Of a stretch of 60,000 bases of DNA, positions 14,301-26,300 are shown in pieces (positions within the stretch are counted from its first letter, which is position 1; every line of letters starts with the position of its first letter). This DNA is from Hydractinia symbiolongicarpus (taxonomy: Eukaryota; Cnidaria; Hydrozoa; Anthoathecata; Hydractiniidae). The translations under genes were made by a program, and so were the position numbers. Below the pieces are notes generated by a model, which saw only the letters and a list, made by a program, of their open reading frames with translations, was not told the origin of the DNA and ran no database searches. The stretch lies in the NCBI RefSeq assembly GCF_029227915.1, contig NC_079881.1:21305501-21365500 (forward strand), read 5' to 3'.

Positions 14301-17300
14301 AACTTTTTTCCAGGTGGCACCATGCGGCATCTTCCAGAAAATTCTTGTGGAAATTCTTTGTTAGGACATAGCAGAGACAGTGCAGCTAGGCTGGCAGTCC
14401 AAAACTTATCCAGGCTAAAGCCTAAATCCTCGTTTTGACAGATTTTTTTCTGAGAACGAGGCTAAAATGAGTATTAAGCAAATAGGAATCCTAACAGTGC
14501 AACAAATTGTTTTATTATCCAATAAACAATACTTTATTTAATGTTATCGAAAGTTAAAGCTCATGCAGTTTAGCATAATGAAGATCGTCTTATAATGCGC
14601 CATCTTTGATGTTATTAACGTTTTCCTGTAATAATTAAGTAACTTCCTTCTGTACAATTTTTCAAGCACGTAGAAAACTTTGTTCAGCAGAACTAATTAA
14701 TTATTCATGAATTTTAATTTAAAGAGGAATTGTTGAGGCTGAATATTTCTGGTGGAAGATAATGTATTATAGCTCTAAAATTGTGACAAGTGTGTTATAA
14801 AAGAAGAAATTAGAATATGTAGTCTGAAAATAACCTTTCGTAATTGATTATGTAAAAGAAAATTTGCTGTCACCTTTAAAGATAATTTCCAAGTTGTATT
14901 CAACCTTGCTGTTGTTCTTATTTTGTTTTTATTGTTCATCAGTTTTCAGTTTTATTAGAGAAATGAAGTAAGTTAAGTTAGCTATAATTTACAGTTATAG
15001 TAATAATAAAAAATTGAATTTTAAAATTTTAGAATATTCAATGATTTGTTCTCCCATGTTACTCAGTCCTCTTCAAAGTTCGGTACTTTTTCAGATTATT
15101 GCTAATGGCAGAAATCTTTAAGCCACAGGGCTTCTTGTTTTCCAATTTAAAAGCACTTCTCGTCAATGATCCAAACAGTTCTCTTCTGCATTTTCCCACT
15201 TCTCTTCTGTATTTCAGCGCTCTTCTACACTTAACACTTCCCTGCATGTGGTCAGAAACTTTCTCTTAACAACTAAATTTAAAAATCTGGTCCTCAATTT
15301 TACACCCATGGTCTGTATATATTTTGTTTGCAACAATAAAGAAATAAGAATAATGACCAGCCTGGTTAAAATTTTGGTGTTCTTATGAGAAACGTGTGTA
15401 TGAAAGAAGATAAATGAATGCCTTAAACAGATACCCCAATGTTTTTTATTCACCCTCATCTCAAGGGGCCCCTAGGATGAGGGTGGTTGGTCAAAACATA
15501 AGTTATCAAAATCCAGCTCAATCAATATTTCGGACCAGAATTGGGTCTGGGAATTTTTTAAGTTCGTGGAAGAGGAGTGTTTCTCACTTTGGAAGAGAAG
15601 TGTTTCGAACAGAAGGGAAGATTTCAGAGGAATATAGAGAAGTGTTTTGACGGAGAAGAGAAGTGTTTTTATTAAGAAGAGAAGTGAGGCATAGGGGCCA
15701 TCGTACATAGCAGCTACATTAGTGAATTTCTATCCAACGCTCTGTCACTAAGAATGCTTGTGCCTGTTACTATTTTGTGCTTTTTTTTGTAACGGAGAGA
15801 TAACAAGTTGATTATCACTTCTTTGTCCAGGAGACCAATGGTTCACATAAATTGGTTTGTTATTTCATTTCTACTTTCAAGGATACATAATTTATGATGA
15901 GACTCTTATAAATAGAAAATAGAAAATGTTGCTAAAAAAACAATAACAGCAATTTCTTTGCATTCAATATGCCATGTAAAAACAACAAGACTGGATCTAG
16001 TAAGAAAAATGACATTGCAAACTGCAGCACTTTGCAAACTGCAGCAAAGAAGACATTAAGTCAGTTTGGTAAGAAACCTACCCAATTCTATTTGTTTTAA
16101 TTATATTTTATAAGCATGATCAAAAATATTAACAATCAAATTGTTCATTGTGCGATAGAGAATATTTGCCAGAATTTTTTCTCACTGCAACCTTATCAGC
16201 TTGAGCTAGTATTATCATTAAATGAACAAGAAAATGCTTTTACTATCAATTACACTGATACAAACAAAGAGGTCACACAGACTAGTTTCGTTGAACCATA
16301 AATGAACCATAAATGATCGATTAAGCCCCGGGCCTTATTTGTCAAAATGGGTTTTAGGGAAGGGGGCTTATTCAGGAGGGGGGTTAAATGGGAGTGGGCT
16401 TATAAAATTATGCAAAAATCTAGTGTGCTATTTTAATAAACACAACATATCTTTCTAAAAGTACAATAATAAAAACAAACACTAATCGATCTCAATAAAA
16501 TGGTTGGAAAGAGAAAAAGGGAGGTCGGACTTGTTGTTCCAGCAAAGTATGTATTAATACCTCAACCTGCGAAATAAATACCATTTAATTTATTGTTTAT
16601 AGTAGTATTTTCTCAGTCCCTATGTCAACTATGTTTAAATTACTGTGAATTCAAATAAGCCCTCCTGGGGGCTTATTTGTCAAAATGGGTTTTGGGAAGG
16701 GGGCTTTTTCAGGGGGGGGGGAGGGTTGGGAGTAGGGGCTTAAACGATCATTTACAGTAATGGAGGTTGTGAACCAATATCAACGAAATCGAAGAAAAAC
16801 TTTTTGAAGGAAAATTTATGAAAACCAAATGTAAGAAGTAAATGCTTTTTTACCAAAAATAATATTTTGTTACCAATAACGATCATGATGTATTTCTTGA
16901 ACAATCAATCAGTCTTCATAAAAAAGTTTGGCATTTTGAAACTATTTTTAATGCATTGGCACTTCCCCGTTGATAAGTAGTTTATATTTGACAAAAGGTT
17001 TACATAAAAAGGAATCGATGAAGGAGACATAAGGTCATCCTTTTTTTAATTCTATTGTGTGATGGACCTCACATTGAGAATTTGCATACTAAATTCAGGG
17101 GATAATAAAAAAAAATTTTCTGTTAGGAAGTGTCAAAGAAACTGGGATTTTAAAACTGTGTTCCTATACAAACCAGTATTAACAACTCAGTAATCAGTTT
17201 ATCTGTTAGCTTAATCTAGCAAAATATTATTAAAGTGTTTACCTCCTGTCAAAAATTAGATTCTTATTTGTGCAAAACTAAAATACAAAACTGTGCTCTT

Positions 17301-20300
17301 AGTTTTGAGAGAAGATAATCATAAAATGCGAACAGGATGAAAATAGAAAAATTAATAAATTTAAATATGGATTAAAATATGGAAAGGACAAATGAGTGAA
17401 ATAACATAATAAAGGAAAAGCGAACATAAATTATGCCATGACATAGGTTTGATGACCCGTAAATATATACAAATACATAAAAATCTTACCGTAATATCCC
17501 TCTGGAAACAATTGTCAGTGACGTGTTTTAAGTAGGTGTAAAGCCCAGATTCTTTTGGTAAAGTCCCTTTCTTTCTGATTGCTTGCACCCATTTTTTAGG
17601 AAGTATTTTGTTTGACTTTTTTCAAGGTGTCTTATAAAACTGAACTCTTTGTCAAACGAGAAGCTACTTGTACAACCAAATGCTGAACAACTTGGCATAT
17701 TCAGCGTAAAATAAAATTGCTAGTATACATCATCATCATCATCATCATCATCATCATTCTCGGCTTAACGTCCGTTTTCCATGCTAGCATGGGTTGGACG
17801 GGGTATATTAATGACCCTTTTCCAATCTGATCTAGACTGTGTTAGATCTAAACTCAACTTCCTCTGTATCAAGTCTGTCCTTATAACCTCCTGCCAAGTC
17901 TTTCTCGGTCTGCCTCTGGGCTTTGCCCCAGGAACTATCAAGTCTCTACACTTTCTTACCCAATTATCCTCCTCCATTCTTTCCAAGTGCCCCAGCCAAT
18001 TCAATCTTCTTATCTGGATAACATCTTTAATTCTACGGAGACTTAGCCTGCTTCTTAGCTCATCTGAACTCTTTCTGTCTCTCAGACTGGCATTACACAT
18101 CCACCTAACCATTCTCATATCATTCTTTTCTAAACGGTCAAGATCTTCCTGCTTCACTGCCCATGTCTCACTACCGTACAACATAACACTTCTTACACAG
18201 GCCTCATACAACCTACCTTTTACCTCAATTGACAGGACTCTGCTAGTCAATAAAGGAAGTAACTCTCTAAACTTTTTCCAAGCAGAACCTATCCTGCAAG
18301 TAACACTTCTTCCAACACCCCCTTCACTGCCCAACATATCACCTAAGTAACAGAAGTTCTTAACTATCTCTAACGAGCCACTGTTGTACATCATTAAAGC
18401 TGGAAATACTTCATTCTCTATAATCTCACCTTTGCAACGCTTGCATACAAACTGTATGCCAGCTCTTAACCTTCCACTAATACTACTGCACTTCTTATGT
18501 ACCCAATGCTTGCAAGTCTGACAAAAAATTGAGTTACTACCAACCCCTTTCCTGCAAACTCCACAAGGCCACTTTCCAACTACAAGGTCACACTTGGCTG
18601 CAATGCTACTTATCATGACTTTAGACTTTGCCGTGTTTACCTTCAGCCCTTTCTCTTCTAGTCCTTTCTTCCACTTCTCAAACTTTTCAACTAATTCTTC
18701 CATCGACTCTGCTATGAGAACCAAATCATCTGCATACAATAACTCCCATGGACAACCTGTTCTGAACTCCATCGACAGCGCTTCTAAGACTAGAATAAAC
18801 AACAAAGGACTAAGTACAGAACCCTGATGTACACCAACATTCACACTAAATTCATCACTAAGTGAATCGTTAATCTTGACACGACTTCTAGCATTGCTGT
18901 ACATAGACTGAACCATCGTAACTAGCCACTCATCCACACCTAATTTTCTCATAGCCCACCAAATAACTTTACGTGGCACTCTATCAAAAGCTTTCTCTAA
19001 ATCTACAAAGGCAAAATAGAGATTCTTTCTCTTTTCTAAATACTTTTCCTGAAGCTGTCTGAGTAAAAATATTGCATCTGTAGTGCCACGCCCTGGAACA
19101 AAACCAAATTGCATCCTATCTATATTAATTCTTTCTCTAAGTAACCTATCAATCACTCTTTCAATAACTTTCATTACTTGATCAACCAACTTCAAACCTC
19201 TATAGTTACCCCTTTCTAATGCATCACCCTTGCCCTTGAAACAGTTCACTATTACACTCGACTGCCACTCACTCGGAATAGCACCATCCTTTATAATCTG
19301 GTTAGCAAGACTTGTAATAAGCTCAACTCCAAAATATCCAGAAGCTTTTACCATCTCTGCAACAATACCTGATACTCCTGCAGCCTTGCCAATCTTCAAT
19401 TTCCTAATAGCCTCCACTACCCATTCTGTCTTGATCTGCATAGCTGGCCCTTCTACGACATCATCATCAGACAAATTATCCTCGTCCCAATCAAACTCAG
19501 TGTTAAGCAACCTCTGATAATGATTCTTCCAAGCTACCCTTTTCTCCTCCTCTGTGCTAGCCAAAACACCTTCATCATTACGTATACACTTCTCACCTAC
19601 AATATCTTGATTAGTCTTCTTCATTTGCTTTGCTATCTTGAATACCTCATTGCGCTGGTCTTCCCTTCTTAACACATCTGCAAATCTGTTTCTCTCTGCT
19701 TCTGATTTTGCCTTATACACTGCTGTACGAGCGTGACGCTTAGCTTCTAAGTAAATATTTTTACTACCACCTGACTTCCACTCTTTCCAAAGTTTCCTCT
19801 TTTCCTTTATACACTGGTCAACCTCATTATTCCACCACCAGGTCTGTCTATGTCTAGCTGGTCCTTTCGTCCACCCACAGGTATCATCAGAAGCTTCTAG
19901 AAGACAATTCTTCAAAGTAGTCCAAGTACTTTCAACATTGTCACTATCACATTGACTATTGTAGGCTAACTGCTGAACTTTTGCACTAAATTGTCTTGCT
20001 ACAATCTCTTCCTTCAGCTTCCAGACTTTTCGACGGGGCCTGTACTTTCCCTTGGCTTCTTTGACACTCTTCAAGATAATATCACAAACCAGCAACCTAT
20101 GCTGGGAAACACACTCTTCCCCCGATATAACTTTCACGTCCTTCACCACTTTCTTGTCTGACTTTCTAACCAAAAAGTAATCTATCTGTGTCTTACAACC
20201 ACCTGACTCATATGTTATCAGCCTACTCTGTCTCTTACTGAATGATGTGTTGCAAACCACCATGTCCGTTGCCATTCCAAACTCAAGCAATCTCTCCCCC

Positions 20301-23300
20301 TCCTTATTTCTGCTCCCAAATCCATAGCCTCCATGCACACCTCTATAACCTTCAGATGACTTCCCAACATGACCATTAAAGTCGCCGCCCACCATGACAA
20401 GTTCAGTGTCTCCAAACTTTGATGTGACTGCTATTAACTCATCATAAAACTTATCTTTATCTTCCTCACTGAGTCCACACTGTGGAGCATAAACTGACAG
20501 AAAAGTGACAATCCTATTACCTATCAAAAACTTTATCACTATAATACGACTATTAACACGCATAACATCTATTACTTTTTCTACCCACTTCTTCGCAACG
20601 AATATGCCAACTCCTCCATATCCATCACTATTACCAATCCAAAAAAGCTTATACCTTGCCCTCCTACCTTCCACAAATCTCACTGAAGCTCCTCTCCACC
20701 TAACTTCCTGAACACAACACATATCAACAGATCTACGTTCTAACATTTCAACTACTTCACCTGCTCTACCTCTCAGAGTACCAACATTTACACTAGCCAT
20801 CCTCAACCTAGTGTTATCTACCTTGTGATGTGATAGCTGGGTAACGGTCTGACGATGCTCACATCTGACATCTGTCCTACCGTGCGCGACACCTTCACTC
20901 CTTAGAGTTCCAGCCCCGTTTACGCAGTTTGTCTGATTAACTATTCTTACGGCCATTAATAAAGAGTTTTGGCATTGTTTTACAGCTGGATGCCCTTCCT
21001 AGCGCCAACCGTTCACAGACCGGACTGGGTGTTTTTTAAAGTGACACCATCACTATGTGGCATTTCATGGGACTTCCACAATCGCCCCTTTAAACTAAGG
21101 TATGGTGGAGGACGTTCAACTCCTCTCTTGTCTCTTAAGGAGACCCTTCACCCTAATATATATATGATATATAATATATATATCACCCTAATATAATATA
21201 CAAACGATTACAAAAATTCCTAGCTCAAATAAACCAGCTGTTACATAATTGTTACAGAATTCAGGTATCATTTTATTAAGCGATCTAAAGGCCAAGGAGG
21301 AGGTGTAGCCATTTATATCTCTGAAAACTAAAGTACAAAAGGTGAATAGATCTTGAATCTAAAGATATTGAATGTATCTGGATGGAAATTTTTCAACAAA
21401 AGGCGAAACGTTTTCTGGTTTGTTGCGTGTGCAGACCCCCTGATTCTTCACTTTACAACCTCAAAACATTCAATAAAGTGTTTAAAAACTATTCTCCAAA
21501 AAGTTAACGAGATAAGTAAAGAGACACTGATCTTGGGAGAAATGAATATCAATTATCTTGAGAAAGCAGATCATGGAGATTTGAAAGCATAATTAACGTT
21601 GCAGGCTTTAAACAAATGATAAAAAATCCCACTAGAGTTACATCAGAAACAAGTACCCTAATTGACATTATTTTAACCAACAGGCAAGCAACATTATCAT
21701 TTACTGATGTGATACCGCTTTCCTTAAGTGACCATGATTGTATTGGGTGCGTACAGAATTTTAATCACGTAAAATATGAACTGAAGACCATCAACATTAT
21801 AAATTATTCGAAATACGATTCAACAACATTAGTAAGGAAATTGGTTCACAAGAGTGGGGATATTTCTATGGAATGAACAACATTACTGAAGCATGGATTT
21901 ACATGAAGCAAACTTTAGTTAGTGTCATAAATAAGCACGCTAGATTTCAGTACCATCATAATCTGAAAACGAAAATTACAAAAAAATTTCCTTGCAACAA
22001 TGCTAGCAAAATTGCGACGATCAATGATGTAGCCGATAAAAAAGCTATGGCAAATAACTTTTGTCAGTGTTTCTCCACTATTGCATTTACATTAAGACAA
22101 AAATCGCAACCATCGCGGGACTTTATATGGTGAAAATCTGCAAAACTCAACATGATGACATTCCCCCTGGGATGTTAAAAGATGCTGCAAGTTTAGTATC
22201 TAAATTGTTATCTTATCAATTTATCCTTACAAACAGCTATAGTACCTGCAGAGTGGAAGATAGCAAAAGTGAATCCTGTACACAAAAGTGGTTCCACTTT
22301 GAATTTGGACAATTATAGACTAATTTGGATCTTGCCAGTGTTGTCAACAATTCTAGAACGAACTGTTCATAAACAACTTACAGATTATTTGGAAAGCAAT
22401 AAGTTACTCTCTAAAAATCAACATGGCTATCGGCGAAAGAGATCCACTGAGCAAGCCACAATATTATTAACTGATAGTATTCGAAAGGAAGCAGACTGCG
22501 GAAATTTGGTTGGCATGTTAAATGTAGATCTGTCCAAAGCCTTCGAAACACTTTCTCATTGTATTTTATTGTACAAGCTGAAATGTTACGGTATGACTGG
22601 GATTAAACATCAATGGTTGTCAGATTACAGGAATCTCATCTGAAGAACATTCTGTAACATGTGGTGTACCGCCCTTGTTATTTTCAATTTTTTTTTAATG
22701 ATCTCGAGGACTACCTCATTCATTCATATGTAATCAATGTTGCTGATGATACAGTGCTATTCATCAGATAGAAAATTCAAAATTATTGGAAACAAATTAA
22801 ATACTGACCTAGATGCACTATCAAGTTATCTAATGGAAAACGAACTAGTTATTAATTTGGAGATAAATAAAACTGTATCTATGGTATTATTGAAGATATT
22901 ATTTCGGTTTGTCTGTTCAGTATTCATATTACTGTGGAACTTTATCATTTCTTGAACATGATAGTTTAGTAGGCGACGTTTCAGGAGATCCTTCTCCCAT
23001 CATCGGGCAAAGTAAAATGATGTTGAGCATGTTTTTATATAATTGCAGAGGATCAAAATTCATAAAAATTAACCAATCAGAAACAAGCTGATAATTACAG
23101 TTAATTACGGTAATTAACATTTTCGGACCTAGATGTAAGTAACTACTTCTTCTGTAGGGCTGGTAACCAAATCTCAGGAAGTTGATACGAGATGCTCTTT
23201 ATGTGTTTGTTACGTTCTACACTGTTGATGATTTCTTTAATCTTCCTGGCCGTTGTTCTGGATTCTCTGTCAATGATTTTCTTCTCATCCCAATTAAACT

Positions 23301-26300
23301 GATGACTTCTGCTCCAGCTGTGGTCCGCAATTTCGTTTTTCTTTACATCTCCGTTTCTCACGCACGCATATGTTCTTGTACTCGTTGCTTAACCTTTCTT
23401 TTTGTTTTGCCTATGTACACTGCATCACAATCTTTACACAGGATTTCGTAAACAACATTGCATTGTTCTTCCAGGTTTATTTTGTCTTTTGATTTAGACA
23501 AAGTGCTTCTTAGGGTGTCTTTTGAGTTAAGAATGCTTTGATCTTGTGTTGCCTTAAAACTCGACGAAAGATCTCGCTAGTACCTGGTACGAAGGGTAGG
23601 AATGCTGATGCGATAAATTCCTCTGATGTTTCCCTATTGTCTCCATTGCATCTTCTCTTCATTTTATTTTCTACTTGTGTGATGACTTTATGACTGTATC
23701 CATTTGCGATTAATGCATTTCTCACACGTCGAATTTCTTCTTTCCTCTCCTGTTTGTCACTGACTACGCTGTTGGCACGATTCAGTAATGAAGATATGAC
23801 ACTTTCTTTGCAAGATTTCTGATGGTTTGATTCGAAGTTAAGATACTGGTCAGTGTGTGTTGGTTTACGATACACTGAAACTGAAATAGAACCATTCTTG
23901 CGTCTATGGTGTTTGGTACTGCAAAACGATTAAGTCCTGACGAATTGAATCTTGTTTATCAAAGCACTAAAATTAACTCTACGATGACGTAGACCAAAAC
24001 CTAAACATGGGTGAGAACATACAAGAAATTGTCATTCAAATTACGATTATTGGAAGCATTGAAACCCTGCTTAAGGAAAAGAGCCGTAACAAAATTTATC
24101 ACGGAGTAATTTTACCAACGTTAATGTTTAATTGTGTTGTTGATTTGAACTTTTCCAGAACACGACTCTATCTACTGAGTTCGATTGATCGAAGAGTAGA
24201 AGTCACTTTGGGTGAGGAGCAGACTTGCGTTATTGATGAAATATCAAGCATGCAGTCCTTCTTGTAAAGAAATGTTTAGATTGTAATATTTGTGAAGGTC
24301 TAGAGTGTTATTTTAAATTTAATATCCATTGTCAAAATACTCGTCAAAACTCTACAATGTTATCTATTCCTAAAGTAAAACTCGTGCTCGCAAAATCTGG
24401 CTTTTTCTCTATGGGTGTAAAAATTTTCAATACACTGCCCATAGAGATACAGCAAACAGACTCATTCGCAGACTTTAGGAATAGAGTCATCATCATCATC
24501 ATCATTCTCGGCTTAACGTCCGTTTTCCATGCTAGCATGGGTTGGACGGGGTATATTAATGACCCTCTTCCAATCTGATCTAGACTGTGTTAGATCTAAA
24601 CTCAACTTCCTCTCTATCAAGTCTGTCCTTATAACCTCCTGCCAAGTCTTTCTCGGTCTGCCTCTGGGCTTTGGCCCAGGAACTATCAAGTCTCTACACT
24701 TTCTTACCCAATTATCCTCCTCCATTCTTTCCAAGTGCCCCAGCCAATTCAATCTTCTTATCTGGATAACATCTTTAATTCTACAGAGACTTAGCCTGTT
24801 TCTTAGCTCATCTGAACTCTTTCTGTCTCTCAGACTGGCATTACACATCCACCTAACCATTCTCATATCATTCCTTTCTAAACGGTCAAGATCTTCCTGC
24901 TTCACTGCCCATGTCTCACTACCGTACAACATAACACTTCTTACACAGGCCTCATACAACCTACCTCAGTCATTTTAATTGCAAATAAATTTTATTATTT
25001 TATTTTTTCAGCGATAATTATACTAATCTCTATGTTTGTCCCTTGAGTCATCTTGAACACTCCTATCTTCTAGTCTTTCAAGAGTGGTATTCAATTTTTT
25101 GTTTTTCTATGTTATTTGTTTCAGTCGCATGTATGTTTTACCTGACTTTTTACATAATTTTTTATTATATATATATATATTTTTATTTTTTTTGGTTTTA
25201 TTATCAGGACGCTCAATAATAGTAGTAATTTATTACTGAGGTGTAAATCCTGTGTAAATACTCATAATAAATAAATAAATATCAGAAACTATGATGTTTG
25301 GTCAAAAATACTTTGGCATCATTTTATCATGTCTAAAACCATAACATATCATACATAACATACAAGTTTTAAGTCAGTATATAAATTTTTACAGAAATTA
25401 TCGAACTTTTATTTAAAAGTACAGTCTCTTAATACTGGTGAAATTAAAATTGCTGAGTTGATATTTATTGCGTGTTTAGGGTTTAGCATTCCCTCGTCTT
25501 CTTTCATGAAAATAACAAAATGCAAAAATTTGAGCAAAAAGGTAAGGACTAGAAGGTTGTTATGGGGTAATTTCAGACCAACTTAATAAAATTGCATCAC
25601 CTGTATTTCTTGAGTTCAAGAATTTTGCATTTTATTATTTTAAGAGTGACAAGACTTCTCAATAAAAAATAACAGATTTGACCAAACAATAAGGAAATCA
25701 TTGGCTGTCTCATTGTGACAGATTTTTATAGGAAAGCTAAAAAATAAATGTGCCCAAGTTATTTTCAAGTTATTTGGCCTCATAGGTAAAAGTACAATGC
25801 AATGGCTTCGCTAATTTTAAAAATGCTATTAACTGAAGTGAAAATGCATTGACGTCAAACTATAGTTTTCCTATTAATATTGAAGATACTAGCCGGTGAA
25901 CCGGCGTTAAACGCTGGTTAAGCCACAAGAGCATATATGTCATAAATCAAGTGGAGCGCACACAATGTTATGGTGTTTTGGGTCTAGTATATTTGTCAAA
26001 ATATAACTTTACTACAAATTTAGCTGAAATGAAAACACAATTTACAACCTGTTTTTACCTCGTCAGCCAACCTCTTTTATTTTTAGAAAATATTCCTTAC
26101 AGGCTGAGCCCTTTGGTACAGGTAAACAATGTCGCACATCCATATAGGTATAATACCTTTTGCCAAAAAAACTGTATCGCAACTTCGGTTTAATAGAAAC
26201 ACAGAAATCAGACCGTCGTTAACAATGGCTGACAACTTTATCCAGGTAAACCATGTGGCACCTCTGCTATAGGCGTAATATAGACGTAATACCCTTATCG

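Larger units (their letters stand above)
21200..25281 (+). mobile_element. Decayed CR1/L2-like LINE, interrupted by two younger insertions
   Basis: Plus-strand fragments follow LINE order. Endonuclease traces lie at 21300-21880 (a YRPPss-like segment in a shifted frame; LIDIILTNR; SLSDHDCI). Reverse-transcriptase pieces lie at 21873-22955 (IPPGMLKDAAS; NYRLIWILPVLSTILERTVH; KNQHGYRRKRST; NVDLSKAF). A downstream stretch at 24007-24490 has GVILPTLMF and a terminal FFSMGVKIFNTLPIEIQ. A 3' end near 25262-25281 has AATAAATAAATAAAT. The frames are broken throughout. A Penelope-like element interrupts it at about 22956-23890, and a truncated RTE-like LINE at 24488-24966. Confidence 0.75.

Noticed and set aside
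17781-20711. Plus-strand ORFs overlapping the LINE (for example 189 codons at 17781-18350)
   Set aside because: Antisense shadows of the intact minus-strand LINE ORF, with no motifs of their own.
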